A stretch of 64,000 nt of DNA from Streptomyces sp. JH34 (GCF_029428875.1 NZ_JAJSOO010000001.1:1178001-1242000), one strand, 5' to 3'; numbered from the stretch's first letter, positions 42,196 through 51,288 are shown. Translations and numbers: made by a program. The notes: generated by a model from the sequence alone, not told the origin.

Positions 42196-43068
42196 TCACT
42201 CCGTGCCCGCTCCGGGCCGGGGGCCGACGAGGGACTGGGCCTGCTGCAGGAAGAGCGGCAGCCACTGCTCGTAGGAGGCGGTGCCCAGATACTCCAGCGC
42301 CGTCTCCGCGTCCTTGCCGACCGGCGTGTGCAGGGGTGTCCCGGGGTCGTCGACGGCGGCGAGCACCGCCTCGGCCACCTCGCCGCAGTCGCCGGCGCCC
42401 TCCTGGACCCGGGCGAGGAACCGCGCGGTCCACGCCCGGTCCGCGGTGTACGGGTCGGCCGCGGACAGTTGCGAGGGGGCGGCGTCCACGGGGCTGTCAC
42501 GGTTGATGCGGGAGGCGAAGCTGCCGGGTTCGAGGCATACCACGCGGATCCCGAAGGGTCGCACCTCCGCGGACAGTGCCTCGCTGAGCGTGCCCAGGGC
42601 GGCCTTGCTGGCGGCGTAGAAGCCGCCGTGCGGCACGGCGAACGTACGGCCGGCCAGGGAGGAGACGTTGACGACGACGCCGCTGCCGCGGGCGCGCATG
42701 GTGGGCAGCACCGCGCGCACGGTGCGCAGCGGCCCCCAGAGGTTGGTCTCCAGCACCGCGCGCGCCTCGTCCTGCGGCATGGTCTCGACGGTCCCGGTGC
42801 GGTCGATACCGGCGTTGTTGACCAGCACGTCGATGGAACCGTGCCGTTCGAGCACCCCTGCGACGGCGGCGGCGACGGAGGCGTCGTCGGTGACATCGAG
42901 CCGGGGCACGTCCAGGGTGAGGTTCTCCGCCCGCGCGCGGCCGAGCAGTTCACCGGCGGTGGCGGGATCGCGTACGCAGGCGTGGACGCGGTCCCCCCTG
43001 CGGGCGAACGCGAGCGCGGTCTCCAGACCGATACCGCTGCTGCAGCCGGTGATGAGGACCGACGTCAT
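42196..43068 (-). CDS. Short-chain dehydrogenase/reductase of the cluster
   Basis: This 290-residue classical SDR has the NAD(P)-binding TGCSSGIG (residues 7-14), NNAG, the catalytic Ser in NVSSLAG and YAASK for Tyr/Lys. Within the family it looks like the oxidoreductases that act on hydroxyl/keto groups of hydrophobic substrates, but the substrate cannot be told. Its ATG has AGGCGAG upstream. The promoter (43116-43161) has the cluster-specific TAGGGG repeat, the best evidence that it belongs to macrolactam biosynthesis, perhaps oxidising an alcohol made by one of the P450s. Confidence 0.9.
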   Translation of the reverse strand: MTSVLITGCSSGIGLETALAFARRGDRVHACVRDPATAGELLGRARAENLTLDVPRLDVTDDASVAAAVAGVLERHGSIDVLVNNAGIDRTGTVETMPQDEARAVLETNLWGPLRTVRAVLPTMRARGSGVVVNVSSLAGRTFAVPHGGFYAASKAALGTLSEALSAEVRPFGIRVVCLEPGSFASRINRDSPVDAAPSQLSAADPYTADRAWTARFLARVQEGAGDCGEVAEAVLAAVDDPGTPLHTPVGKDAETALEYLGTASYEQWLPLFLQQAQSLVGPRPGAGTE

Positions 43069-43115
43069 GGTGTCTCGCCTGCTTTCGGGGCGTCGGATGA
43101 CGGGATTCGCTCGGC

Positions 43116-43161
43116 AGCCTACGAACGCGCCTTCTCGGGCCGCAGCCCCTACGAACCCCTA
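43116..43161 (-). promoter_or_regulatory. LAL-type promoter 5, for the SDR gene
   Basis: On the minus strand two exact TAGGGG boxes (43161-43156 and 43151-43146) are 10 bp apart, followed by 24 bp and TAGGCT (43121-43116). The expected leader is about 40 nt. This is the rightmost copy of the motif and marks the functional end of the cluster. Confidence 0.66.
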
Positions 43162-43238
43162 GGGAGTCTCTGATTCGCACCCCCGCCGCCAGGACCGCCT
43201 CGGCCGCCCGTTCGAACGGACCGCTACCATGCCCGCTC

Positions 43239-43985
43239 ATGAATGACGACGTACGCAACATCGTGCTCGGTCTCATAGCCGCCGGAATCAGCGCCGCCCT
43301 CGGGTGGCTCGCCCGGACGTACCTCTGGCGACGCAGACTCCGCCGCAAGCAGGCGTTCTTCGGGATGCCGGGGAACTCCGAGTGCCTGCTCGTCGTCAAC
43401 CGCGACGCCGGCGGCGACGGCGCGGTCCACCGCCACGACGTCTTCGCCCTGCTCGAACTCTCGGCGCTCATCAAGGACTGCTCCGCCCACGCGCAGATCG
43501 TCTCCCACGACACGGCCCACCAGGGCTTCGGTGAACGGACGGAGTTCTGCGTCGGCGGGCCGGGGTCCAACCGCCGCATGGCCGCGCACCTGCAGTCGCT
43601 GCTGCCCGGGGTGAAGATCGACACCGGGCCCGAGCCGGGCCCCGACCGGGCGGCCTTCCAGGTCGGCTCGGAGCGCTACCGGCTGGAACCGGGGACGTCC
43701 GAACACGTACTGCTGGCACGGCTGACGGGCGGCCCGGACGCGCGTCCGGTCTTCCTGCTCTGCGGCCAGCGCGCCATCACCAACCAGGCCGCCTCGCGTT
43801 ACCTGATCCGCAACCACGAGAAGCTGCGGCGCAAGCACCGGGGCAGCTCGTTCGTACTGCTCCTGAAGGTGGTCAACTCCCAGGCCTACGGCCCGGATGT
43901 GGTCGAGTTGGTCGGCGATGTGACACGGGCGGCGCAGGCACCGCTGCCCACCGCGCCCCGCACGTCCCACCGCGCCGCCGGCTGA
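43239..43985 (+). CDS. Membrane-anchored protein of unknown function
   Basis: The protein has 248 residues. Residues about 7-25 form one hydrophobic segment (VLGLIAAGISAALGWLARTYLW), followed by a basic stop-transfer cluster (RRRLRRK), so it should be anchored by its N-terminus with a soluble cytoplasmic domain. That domain contains a GGPGSNRRMAAHL segment and LLCGQRAITNQAASRYLIRN; I do not recognise a named family. It is probably a conserved Streptomyces gene outside the cluster: it has no TAGGGG promoter and its neighbours are housekeeping-type. Confidence 0.75.
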   Translation: MNDDVRNIVLGLIAAGISAALGWLARTYLWRRRLRRKQAFFGMPGNSECLLVVNRDAGGDGAVHRHDVFALLELSALIKDCSAHAQIVSHDTAHQGFGERTEFCVGGPGSNRRMAAHLQSLLPGVKIDTGPEPGPDRAAFQVGSERYRLEPGTSEHVLLARLTGGPDARPVFLLCGQRAITNQAASRYLIRNHEKLRRKHRGSSFVLLLKVVNSQAYGPDVVELVGDVTRAAQAPLPTAPRTSHRAAG

Positions 43986-44017
43986 GGCACCGCGGCCCGG
44001 TGCGGGGAGCGGCGCCC

Positions 44018-44548
44018 TCAGTCCCGCTGCTCCGCCGAGTCCTTGATGCCCTGGAGGGTCTCGTCCATGCCCTTGCCCAGCTCCCCGACGCGGAAGGCGA
44101 TGATCGCCTCCTCCCTCTCCGGCGTGCGCTCGATGTGGGCGGTCACTCCGCTGGGACCGGGACCGATCGTGACCGACTGCCGCAGCACGACGCCGTCGGC
44201 GTCCGGGGCGAGAGTGAAGGACCAGGTCGCCATCCGGTGCTCAGGGTCCTCGGTCGGTGCGCCGTAGCGGCCGTCGACGTCGAGGACGCACCAGGTGAGG
44301 GTCCGGTCGGGATCGAACTCGGTGAAGTGGGCGACCGTCCGCCAACGGCCGTTCAGGGGGTGCTGGTTGTGCCCGACGTAACGGGCTCCCGTCGCCGGTG
44401 CGGTGGCACCGTCGCGCCATTCCACCTCCATCAGCTCGGGACTCCACCCGGTCATCGCCTCGACGTCGGTCAGCACCCTCCAGACACGCTCGGGGCTCGC
44501 GGAGATCCTGACCTCACGACGTGTTCCGGGCCCGTCGGCATAGCGCAT
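44018..44548 (-). CDS. SRPBCC (START-like) family protein
   Basis: This 176-residue protein has the polyketide cyclase / START-like fold signature: an N-terminal REVRISASPERVWRVLTDVEAMTGWSP stretch, a central NGRWRTVAHFTEFDPDRTLTWCV strand region and a long C-terminal helix ending in GMDETLQGIK. Such proteins bind hydrophobic ligands. Nothing ties it to the macrolactam cluster; it is separated by the SDR promoter region and the unknown gene. The ATG at 44548 is the first codon that gives a sensible N-terminus. The gap 44549-44989 holds only the transporter-operon terminator. Confidence 0.82.
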   Translation of the reverse strand: MRYADGPGTRREVRISASPERVWRVLTDVEAMTGWSPELMEVEWRDGATAPATGARYVGHNQHPLNGRWRTVAHFTEFDPDRTLTWCVLDVDGRYGAPTEDPEHRMATWSFTLAPDADGVVLRQSVTIGPGPSGVTAHIERTPEREEAIIAFRVGELGKGMDETLQGIKDSAEQRD

Positions 44549-44675
44549 GTCAACAACACTCCCCCGACGGCAACGGACGGGCGCCGCTACCGCGGGAGGA
44601 ATCCTACGGTCGCCGTCCCGGACCGGCGACTGCGGCACACGGGCCCGCCCGCCGTCGTGTCCCGTGGCACAGGAA

Positions 44676-44717
44676 GAGCGGCCCCGTACCGTCCCTTCGG
44701 ACGGTACGGGGCCGCTC
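44676..44717 (-). terminator. Terminator of the gluABCD operon, 19-bp perfect stem
   Basis: 44676-44694 and 44699-44717 are exact inverted complements with tetraloop CTTC. It lies about 270 nt downstream of the last transporter gene. The stem is long enough to work from either side. Confidence 0.8.
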
Positions 44718-44989
44718 GGCTCCGGCGGACCGCTCCGCGACCGCCCCCTCACTTCTCCACGGACCGGAAGCGGGACAACCGTCCCCCGTGGGCGGGGAGC
44801 CTGGCTCCGCGCCCACGGCGTGGCGGCCTCCAGACGTCGCTCCGTTCCCTTCGCCGGTCCTCGTCGCGTCCGCGGCGACCCGGCCGGCGCGCAGCTGACC
44901 TTCTCCTCGCCGGACGCGGGGCCGGGCATGTCCCGGTTCCGCGGTGCGGGGAGTGATCACCGGCTGCTGCCGGGCGGGTCCTCCGACGG

Positions 44990-45862
44990 CTAGCGGGGGC
45001 GGCCCGGCAGGAGCGTTCCCGGTTCGGCCGCCGCGACGCCCGTCCCCTCCGTCTTGGGATTGCGCCGCTCGCGCCTCGCCACCCAGGTGGCGAACCAGGA
45101 GAGCAACATACACATGCCGATGTAGATGGGCGAGATCACCATCACCACGGGGATGAACGGCAGATCGTAGTCGAGGTTCGACGCGATCAGCTTGCCCGCG
45201 TGGAGGAACTCCTCGTAGGTGATCAGATAGCCCAGCGAGGTGTCCTTGAGCGCCACGACCAGCTGGCTGATGATGGTGGGCAGCATCGCCCGGACGGCCT
45301 GCGGGGCGAGGACATGGGTGGTGACCTGGGTCTTGCGCATGCCGAGCGCGTACGCCGCCTCCCCCTGTCCTCGCTCGACGGAGTTGATCCCGGTACGGAA
45401 CACCTCCGCGAGCACGGAACCGTTGTAGAGGGTCAGTCCGGCCACCAGTGCGGGCAGCGGCTGGACCTTGAGGGCGACGAAGATGAAGAAGATCATCACC
45501 AGGACGGGCATCGCTCTGAAGAACTCGACCAGGAGGGTCGAGATCCATCGCACCGGCTTGTGGGCGGACAGCCGCCCGACGGCGAGTACCGCCCCGAGCG
45601 CGAGCGAGAGCACCGCCGCGTAGGCGAAGGCCTTGAGCGTGTTGCCCAGGCCGCGGAGCAGCAGTTCCTGGATGCCCTTGTACGTGAAGGGATTCCACTT
45701 CGCGCTGGTGAACTGGTCGGTGTCGAACAGCAGATAGAGGATCCAGGCGAAGAGGCCGAGGATCACGGCGGTCGAGATGATTCCGTAGAGGAAGTGTCTC
45801 TTACGGGTGACGGGCCCCGGGATGTCGTAGAGCGCGGTCGCCGAGGCGGTGGCGTGGGTCAT
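44990..45862 (-). CDS. gluD: Glutamate-type amino acid ABC transporter permease
   Basis: This integral membrane permease (290 residues) of the polar amino acid (HisMQ/GltJK) family has a cytoplasmic N-terminus, a first hydrophobic segment near residues 25-45, several more, and the EAA-type loop EAAYALGMRKTQVTTHVLAPQA that docks on the ATPase. The C-terminal tail is longer than usual and rich in Pro/Gly. The ATG overlaps the gluC stop (ATGA). The gene order A-B-C-D is that of the Corynebacterium/Streptomyces gluABCD glutamate uptake operon, so glutamate or a related amino acid is the likely substrate. Confidence 0.92.
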   Translation of the reverse strand: MTHATASATALYDIPGPVTRKRHFLYGIISTAVILGLFAWILYLLFDTDQFTSAKWNPFTYKGIQELLLRGLGNTLKAFAYAAVLSLALGAVLAVGRLSAHKPVRWISTLLVEFFRAMPVLVMIFFIFVALKVQPLPALVAGLTLYNGSVLAEVFRTGINSVERGQGEAAYALGMRKTQVTTHVLAPQAVRAMLPTIISQLVVALKDTSLGYLITYEEFLHAGKLIASNLDYDLPFIPVVMVISPIYIGMCMLLSWFATWVARRERRNPKTEGTGVAAAEPGTLLPGRPR

Positions 45863-46503
45863 CGGGCGACTCCCCAGCGCTTCTCCAACACGTTGAAGAG
45901 CGCACTGATGGCGAGGGTGATGATCAGATATCCGACGGCGATCCAGACGAAGGTCCAGATGATGCTGTAGCCGAGTTCGTTGAGGGTCTTGTAGGTGCCG
46001 AGGAGCTCGGTGACGCTGAAGGCTCCGGCGATGGCCGAGTTCTTGGCGAGCGCGATGAGCGTCGAGCCCACCGGCGGGATGACCGAACGGAAGGCCTGCG
46101 GCAGCACCACGTTGCCCAGCGTCTGCCCGAAGGACATCCCGAGGCTGCGGGCGGCTTCGCCCTGCCCCGTGGGCACGGTGTTGATGCCGGAACGCAGGGC
46201 CTCGCAGATGAAGGCCGAGGTGTAGCAGCCGAGGGCGAGGACCGCGAAGACCTGGAAGGGCAGGACCAGACCGAAGCGCGGCAGGCCGAGCAGCACGGCG
46301 AAGAACAGCAGCGTCAGCGGGGTGTTGCGGAGCACCGTCACCCACGCGGTGCCGATCACCCGGAGCGCGCCGACGGGTGCGACCCGGAACGACGCCATGA
46401 CGAACCCGAGCACGAGCGCCAGGATCGAGGCGTAGACGGTGAGTTCGACGGTGCCGAGGAAGCCCTTGCCGTAGAGCGACCAGTTCTCTGTCAGTACGTC
46501 CAT
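45859..46503 (-). CDS. gluC: Glutamate-type amino acid ABC transporter permease
   Basis: This is a 214-residue permease of the same family as gluD, with about five hydrophobic segments and the EAA loop [23 protein letters not shown]. The ATG at 46503 lies 16 nt after the gluB stop. It forms a heterodimeric channel with GluD; the two genes overlap by 4 nt. Confidence 0.92.
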   Translation of the reverse strand: MDVLTENWSLYGKGFLGTVELTVYASILALVLGFVMASFRVAPVGALRVIGTAWVTVLRNTPLTLLFFAVLLGLPRFGLVLPFQVFAVLALGCYTSAFICEALRSGINTVPTGQGEAARSLGMSFGQTLGNVVLPQAFRSVIPPVGSTLIALAKNSAIAGAFSVTELLGTYKTLNELGYSIIWTFVWIAVGYLIITLAISALFNVLEKRWGVAR

Positions 46504-46519
46504 GGTGGTGGCCCGCCCC

Positions 46520-47434
46520 TCAGTTCGCCGGGTAGCGGTCGATGGGCGGCGGTGTCGGCGCCGGCACCCCGGACAGGCCCAGGGTCGCTTCGAACGCCTT
46601 CTTCCAGTTGCCGTTCTTCTCGTTCGCCTCCAGTGCGTCGTCGAGCGCGAGGCGCAGCGCGTTGTCGCCGCGCGGGACACCGATGCCGTACGGCTCCTCG
46701 GAGAAGGGCTTGCCGACCACTTTCATCTCGTCCGGGGCCTTGGCCGCGAAGCCGAGCAGGATGGCGTCGTCGGTGGTGACGGCGTCCACCTGGAAGGTCA
46801 GCAGGTTGTCGACGCAGATCGAGTAGGTGTCGTAGGCGACCAGGTCCGCCTCGGGGTAGTCGGCGGCGATGCGCTGGTACGGCGTGGAACCGGCGGCCGA
46901 GCAGACCGTCCTGCCCGCCAGGTCCTGCGGGCCGTGGATGTCGTTCTCGTCGGTGCGCACCAGCAGTCCCTGGCCCGCCAGGTAGTACGGGCCGGCGAAG
47001 CCGACGAGCTTCTTGCGCATGTCGTTGATCGTGTAGGTGCCGACGTAGTAGTCGATCTGTCCGTTCTGGAGCGCCGTCTCACGGTTGGCGGAGGCGATGG
47101 TCCGGAAGCGGATCGTGTCCGGCTCGAAGCCGAGCGAGGCCGCCATCATGCGGGCGATCTCGATGTCGAAGCCGGAGTAGACACCGGTGGCCGGGTCCTT
47201 CTCGCCGAGGTACGGCTGGTCCTCCTTGGCACCCACGACGAGATAGCCGCGCTTCCTGGCCTTCTTCCACGTCTTCGACTGCGGCAGCTCGAAACCGGTG
47301 TCGACCTTGTACTGGGGCAGTTCGTCGGCTTTCGGCCCCTTGACCGGAGGGCTGCCCTCCCTGCCGCAGCCGACGGCCAGCGCGGTGATCAGGAGGCAGA
47401 CCAGTACGGCCGCGATGTTCCTCGTACGCAACAC
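46520..47434 (-). CDS. gluB: Glutamate-type ABC transporter substrate-binding lipoprotein
   Basis: This 304-residue extracellular binding protein has an N-terminal lipoprotein signal (positively charged start, hydrophobic core, lipobox LAVGC with Cys near residue 23). The mature part is a type II periplasmic-binding fold of the GlnH/GltI group, seen in [34 protein letters not shown] and the later [11 protein letters not shown] stretch. It follows gluA by 11 nt. It captures the amino acid for GluC/GluD. Confidence 0.93.
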   Translation of the reverse strand: MLRTRNIAAVLVCLLITALAVGCGREGSPPVKGPKADELPQYKVDTGFELPQSKTWKKARKRGYLVVGAKEDQPYLGEKDPATGVYSGFDIEIARMMAASLGFEPDTIRFRTIASANRETALQNGQIDYYVGTYTINDMRKKLVGFAGPYYLAGQGLLVRTDENDIHGPQDLAGRTVCSAAGSTPYQRIAADYPEADLVAYDTYSICVDNLLTFQVDAVTTDDAILLGFAAKAPDEMKVVGKPFSEEPYGIGVPRGDNALRLALDDALEANEKNGNWKKAFEATLGLSGVPAPTPPPIDRYPAN

Positions 47435-47445
47435 GGTGCCCCCTG

Positions 47446-48189
47446 TCAGTGCTTGAGGATCTTGGACAGGAAGTCCTTGGCGCGGTCGCTCTCCGGGTTG
47501 GTGAAGAAGTCCTCCGGGGTGCGGTCCTCGATGACGCGCCCGTCGGACATGAAGACCACGCGGTTGGCGGCGGACCGGGCGAAGCCCATCTCGTGCGTGA
47601 CGACCACCATGGTCATGCCCTCACGGGCGAGCTGCTGCATGACCTCGAGGACTTCGTTGATCATCTCCGGGTCGAGCGCCGAGGTGGGCTCGTCGAAGAG
47701 GAGGGCCTTGGGGTCCATGGCGAGGGCGCGGGCGATGGCGACGCGCTGCTGCTGGCCGCCGGAGAGCTGGGCGGGGAACTTGTCGGCCTGCGAGGCGAGC
47801 CCGACCCGCTCCAGGAGTTCCCGGGAGCGCTGGTCGGCCTCGTCCTTCTTGCGCTTGCGGACCTTCAGCTGGGCGAGGGAGACGTTGGCCAGCACGGTCT
47901 TGTGGGCGAAGAGGTTGAACGACTGGAAGACCATGCCCACTTCGGCCCGGAGCTCCGCGAGCCCCTTCCCCTCTTCGGGGAGCGGCTTCCCGTCGATGGC
48001 GATGTGGCCGGATTCGATCGTCTCGAGCCGGTTGATGGTCCGGCAGAGCGTTGATTTACCCGATCCGGAGGGGCCGATGACCACCACCACCTCCCCGCGG
48101 CCGACGGTGAGATTGATGTCCTGCAGTACGTGCAACTTCCCGAAGTACTTGTTGACGTCCCGCAGCTCGATCAACGGATCGACGGCCAT
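47446..48189 (-). CDS. gluA: Glutamate-type amino acid ABC transporter ATP-binding protein
   Basis: This 247-residue ABC ATPase has Walker [10 protein letters not shown], the Q-loop VFQSFNLF, the signature [15 protein letters not shown], Walker [13 protein letters not shown] and the switch His in VVTHEMGF. It is the first gene of the operon. The only space for the operon promoter is 48190-48289, where TTGCGC and TAAGTG 16 bp apart (minus strand) are a weak candidate. Confidence 0.94.
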   Translation of the reverse strand: MAVDPLIELRDVNKYFGKLHVLQDINLTVGRGEVVVVIGPSGSGKSTLCRTINRLETIESGHIAIDGKPLPEEGKGLAELRAEVGMVFQSFNLFAHKTVLANVSLAQLKVRKRKKDEADQRSRELLERVGLASQADKFPAQLSGGQQQRVAIARALAMDPKALLFDEPTSALDPEMINEVLEVMQQLAREGMTMVVVTHEMGFARSAANRVVFMSDGRVIEDRTPEDFFTNPESDRAKDFLSKILKH

Positions 48190-48254
48190 ACGCTGCCCTA
48201 CCCACTTATCGCTTGTCGAGGTCAGCGCAAACTATCCGGGGCGGACATCCGGTT

Positions 48255-48278
48255 CGGGGCCGACACGCACCGGCCCCG
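48255..48278 (-). terminator. Hairpin terminator after the 48290-48751 gene
   Basis: CGGGGCCG (48255-48262) pairs with CGGCCCCG (48271-48278), 8-nt loop, 12 nt after the stop codon of the preceding minus-strand gene and upstream of gluA. Confidence 0.6.
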
Positions 48279-48289
48279 CATAAGGCTGT

Positions 48290-48751
48290 TTATCGCGTTT
48301 TGGCCTCGGGGCCGCTCTCGGCGGACTCCGCGTACATCTCGGAGAGCTCGGGACTGCCGGACATCGCCCAGTCCAGACCGGCGGCCACGACGTCGATCTC
48401 ACGCCCCGACGCCAGCCGCACCACCGGCTTCCCGCCGGCCAGGATGTCCCAGACGGCGCCGGGGACCGTCCGCACCAGGACGGTGCCGAGGTAGAGACCC
48501 GCGTCGTTGCCCACCCAGGGCAGCTCCTCCGGGTCGTCGCGCCAGATGGGCGGCAGTTGGTCGAGCGCCGACAACGAGCCCGGTGTGTCGTCGAGTTCGA
48601 GGCCGCACTGCCCGGCCCGGGCGCGCAGCAGCTCACACTCCGCGAACAGTTCCGCCACACCGTCCGGATCGGTCCTGACGGCGGCCGCGAGAGCCACCTC
48701 CCGCGTACCGCCCTGGCGCTTACGCCAGTTGTCCAGGAAAGGGATGTTCAT
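48290..48751 (-). CDS. Small actinobacterial protein of unknown function
   Basis: The protein has 153 residues, is soluble and slightly acidic, and begins MNIPFLDNWRKRQGG. It contains WRDDPEELPWVGNDAGLYLGTVLVR and a WDILAGGKPVVRLASGREIDVV stretch, with no signal peptide or membrane segment. I do not recognise a characterised family. It stands alone between the gluA promoter region and the divergent SDR gene. Confidence 0.75.
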   Translation of the reverse strand: MNIPFLDNWRKRQGGTREVALAAAVRTDPDGVAELFAECELLRARAGQCGLELDDTPGSLSALDQLPPIWRDDPEELPWVGNDAGLYLGTVLVRTVPGAVWDILAGGKPVVRLASGREIDVVAAGLDWAMSGSPELSEMYAESAESGPEAKTR

Positions 48752-48858
48752 ACCACCAGGATCCCATCCCGGAGGCGTCGCGCATCGCAGGGCACGCGTC
48801 TGTTCCGGATCCGGGACCCACCCCGTACACGATCCGGCCATGTACGTAGGGTGAGGAC

Positions 48859-49638
48859 ATGACGCCGCAGAACTATCTCTCCGAACTCTTCTCCCTGGAG
48901 GGGCGGGTCGCCGTGGTGACCGGCGGCAGCTCCGGTATCGGCCGGGCCGTCACCGGAGCGCTCGCACACGCGGGTGCGAGCGTGGTGGTCGTGGCACGCA
49001 GGGAGGCGGAACTGGCGCGGACCGTCGGCGAACTCGACGCCGAAGGCTGCAGTGCCGCCTGGGTGAGCGCCGATCTGGCGACCCCGGAGGGCGTGCGTGC
49101 GGCCGGCGAGGAGTCCGCGGCGGCGTTCGGCGAGCCCGACATCCTCGTCAACTGCGCGGGGATCAACCTGCGGCCGCCGATGGACGAGCTCGACGAGGAC
49201 GTCTGGGACACCACGATGACGGTGAACCTCAAGGCGCCCTATCTGCTGGGCCGGCGGTTCGGACCTGGCATGGCGGAGCGCGGCTACGGCCGGATCATCC
49301 ACATCACCTCGCAGCAGGCACACCGGGCGTTCGTGCGGAGCGGTGCGTACGGAGTCTCCAAGGGAGCCCTGGAGTCGCTGGCCCGTTCACAGGCCGAGGC
49401 GTGGTCGCCGCACGGCGTCACCTGCAACACGCTGGTCCCCGGTTTCGTGATGACGCCTCTCAACGAGCAGCTGTCGTCGGACCCGGAGCGGGTGGCGGCC
49501 CTGGCGGCCCGCACCATGGTGGGCCGCAACGGCCTGGCCGAGGACTTCGCGGGCGCGGCGGTGTTCCTCGCGAGTGCGGCCTCCGGTTACGTGACGGGGC
49601 AGTCGGTCTTCGTCGACGGCGGCTTCTCCGTGCACTGA
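48859..49638 (+). CDS. Short-chain dehydrogenase/reductase
   Basis: This 259-residue classical SDR has TGGSSGIG (cofactor), NCAG, ITSQQ with the catalytic Ser, YGVSK and the C-terminal VDGGFSVH ending common in gluconate-5-dehydrogenase and 3-oxoacyl-ACP-reductase-like enzymes. The ATG is preceded by GGTGAGG. It has no TAGGGG promoter, so I do not assign it to the macrolactam cluster. The substrate is unknown. Confidence 0.9.
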   Translation: MTPQNYLSELFSLEGRVAVVTGGSSGIGRAVTGALAHAGASVVVVARREAELARTVGELDAEGCSAAWVSADLATPEGVRAAGEESAAAFGEPDILVNCAGINLRPPMDELDEDVWDTTMTVNLKAPYLLGRRFGPGMAERGYGRIIHITSQQAHRAFVRSGAYGVSKGALESLARSQAEAWSPHGVTCNTLVPGFVMTPLNEQLSSDPERVAALAARTMVGRNGLAEDFAGAAVFLASAASGYVTGQSVFVDGGFSVH

Positions 49639-49814
49639 GCGCGGACACCGCTCCGGCGCGGGCGGGATCGGCGGCGTGCGGGCCCGGGCGTTCCGGGACG
49701 GCTGCGCACCGCCGCGGCCGCCGTCGTCGGACGCCCGGCGGGCGATGCGCCGCTGTCCTCAGCCATGTGTTCCCGCCGACCCAGGGTCGACGTCGCGCCG
49801 GGCCGGTCCGGCCC

Positions 49815-50594
49815 TCAGACCTCGAGGTCCACGACCACCGGGGCGTGGTCGGAGGCTCCCTTGCCCTTGCGCTCCTCGCGGTCGACGTAACTGTCCTTGA
49901 CCGCCGCCGCGAAGGGGGCGTTGCCGTAGACGAGGTCGATCCGCATGCCCCTGTTCTTCGGGAAGGCGAGCTGGCGGTAGTCCCAGTAGGAGTAGGGGCG
50001 GTCGTACTTGAGCGGGCGCGGCACCACGTCGGAGAGGCCCGTCCCGCGCAGCGCCGTGAGCGCGTCCCGCTCGGCCGGGGTGACGTGCGTGGCCCCCTCG
50101 AAGACGGCCGGGTCCCAGACGTCCTCGTCGGTGGGCGCGATGTTGTAGTCGCCGAGGACGGCGAACGGCAGCGCCCCCGCCGCGTCCGCGGCGACGGCCT
50201 CCCGCAGCGCCTCGAGCCAGCGCAGCTTGTAGGCGTAGTGCTCGTGGGCGACCTCGCGGCCGTTGGGGACGTAGACGGACCAGACACGGGCGCCGCCGCA
50301 GGTCGCCGAGATCGCCCTCGGCTCCTGCACCCCCTCGTACCCGGGGCCGCCGGGGAGGCCCGTCACGACGTCCGCGAGGCCGACGCGGGAGAGCACCGCG
50401 ACGCCGTTCCACCGGCCTGTGGCGTTGACCGCGGACTCGTAACCCGCCTCCCGCAGCGCTTCCGCGGGGAACTGCTCCAGCGTGCACTTGGTCTCCTGGA
50501 TGCACAGCACGTCGGTGCCGCTGCTCTCCAGCCAGGCCAGGAGCCTCGGCAGCCGGGCGGTGATCGAATTGACGTTCCAGGTGGCGATGCGCAT
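49815..50594 (-). CDS. xthA: Exodeoxyribonuclease III
   Basis: This 259-residue apurinic endonuclease / 3'-5' exonuclease is used in base-excision repair. The family motifs are all there: ATWNVNSI, IQETKC (metal-binding Glu), YVPNGRE, GDYNIAPTDEDVWDP, and the C-terminal RIDLVYGN and ASDHAPVVVDLE with the catalytic Asp/His. It follows the convergent SDR after a 176-nt gap in which I see nothing else. Confidence 0.95.
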   Translation of the reverse strand: MRIATWNVNSITARLPRLLAWLESSGTDVLCIQETKCTLEQFPAEALREAGYESAVNATGRWNGVAVLSRVGLADVVTGLPGGPGYEGVQEPRAISATCGGARVWSVYVPNGREVAHEHYAYKLRWLEALREAVAADAAGALPFAVLGDYNIAPTDEDVWDPAVFEGATHVTPAERDALTALRGTGLSDVVPRPLKYDRPYSYWDYRQLAFPKNRGMRIDLVYGNAPFAAAVKDSYVDREERKGKGASDHAPVVVDLEV

Positions 50595-50628
50595 GCAGCA
50601 AACCTAGCCGCTCCCACTGACAGCGGGG

Positions 50629-51276
50629 TCAGAGGCGGGTCGCCTCACCCGGGGTCAGCCGGCTGTGGTCCGCCCCGCCCAGGGCACCGATCTGCATGTC
50701 GTAGACCGGTCGTGCGAGGTCGGTGAGCAGGGCGTCGTGGATGTCGATCGCACGGCGCGGCTTCACCTCGCGCACGTAGTCGATGACCTCGGAGATCTTG
50801 TTCCAGGGGGCCATGACCGGGAGCATCAGCGTGTCCACCGGGTGGTCGGGCACCGTCAGGGCGTCGCCCGGGTGGAAGACCGAACCGTCCACGAGGAACC
50901 CGATGTTGGTGACCCGCGGGATGTCCGGGTGGATCACCGCGTGCAGTTCGCCGTGGACCTGCACGTCGAGTCCGGCGGCGGTGAACGTGTCACCGTGGCC
51001 GACCGTGTGCACCCGCCCCGGGAAGGCGGCGGACACCTGCTCGGCCACGCTGCGCAGGGTCCACACCTGCGCGGCGGGGTTCGACTCCAGCGCGGCGCGC
51101 AGGCGCGCCTCGTTGAAGTGGTCGGGGTGTTCGTGCGTCACCAGGATCGCGTCGGCACCGACCGCGGCGTCGTCCTCGGTGAATCCGCCGGGATCGATGA
51201 CGAGCGACTGCCCGTTCCGCTCCAGGCGGACGCAGGAGTGGGTCTTCTTGACGAGGGTGAGAGACGAGGCGTTCAT
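50629..51276 (-). CDS. MBL-fold metal-dependent hydrolase
   Basis: This 215-residue protein has the metallo-beta-lactamase fold of the UlaG-like group: an early HSCVRLE (metal-binding His), VTHEHPDHF as the HxHxDH motif, GHGDTF, FHPGDA and DIHDALLTD near the end. It is probably a cytoplasmic hydrolase; the substrate is unknown. It lies between xthA and the PcaL-like gene with short gaps and may be co-transcribed with the latter. Confidence 0.88.
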   Translation of the reverse strand: MNASSLTLVKKTHSCVRLERNGQSLVIDPGGFTEDDAAVGADAILVTHEHPDHFNEARLRAALESNPAAQVWTLRSVAEQVSAAFPGRVHTVGHGDTFTAAGLDVQVHGELHAVIHPDIPRVTNIGFLVDGSVFHPGDALTVPDHPVDTLMLPVMAPWNKISEVIDYVREVKPRRAIDIHDALLTDLARPVYDMQIGALGGADHSRLTPGEATRL

Positions 51277-51288
51277 ACCACCATCCTG

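Larger units (their letters stand above)
1..43170. other. Macrolactam-type biosynthetic gene cluster (partial, left end missing)
   Basis: All genes from the left-edge PKS to the SDR at 42196-43068 form one cluster. Three modular PKS genes, a LAL activator, a complete 3-aminoisobutyrate starter cassette of the vicenistatin (VinH-VinO) type, two P450s, a ferredoxin, a mutase-like protein and an SDR lie together with short gaps or overlaps. The right border is supported by a shared promoter motif whose last copy is at 43116-43161, followed by unrelated housekeeping-type genes. The left border is outside the window. No thioesterase and no sugar genes are seen here. The product is inferred to be a polyene macrolactam. 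Confidence 0.88.

Noticed and set aside
42196..42953. Long open frames antisense or frame-shifted to the SDR
   Set aside because: Only the 42196-43068 frame has the SDR motifs and a ribosome site.
43239..49638. Inclusion of the unknown membrane protein, SRPBCC protein and second SDR in the macrolactam cluster
   Set aside because: None has the TAGGGG-repeat promoter, and the gluABCD operon and other housekeeping-type genes are mixed among them.
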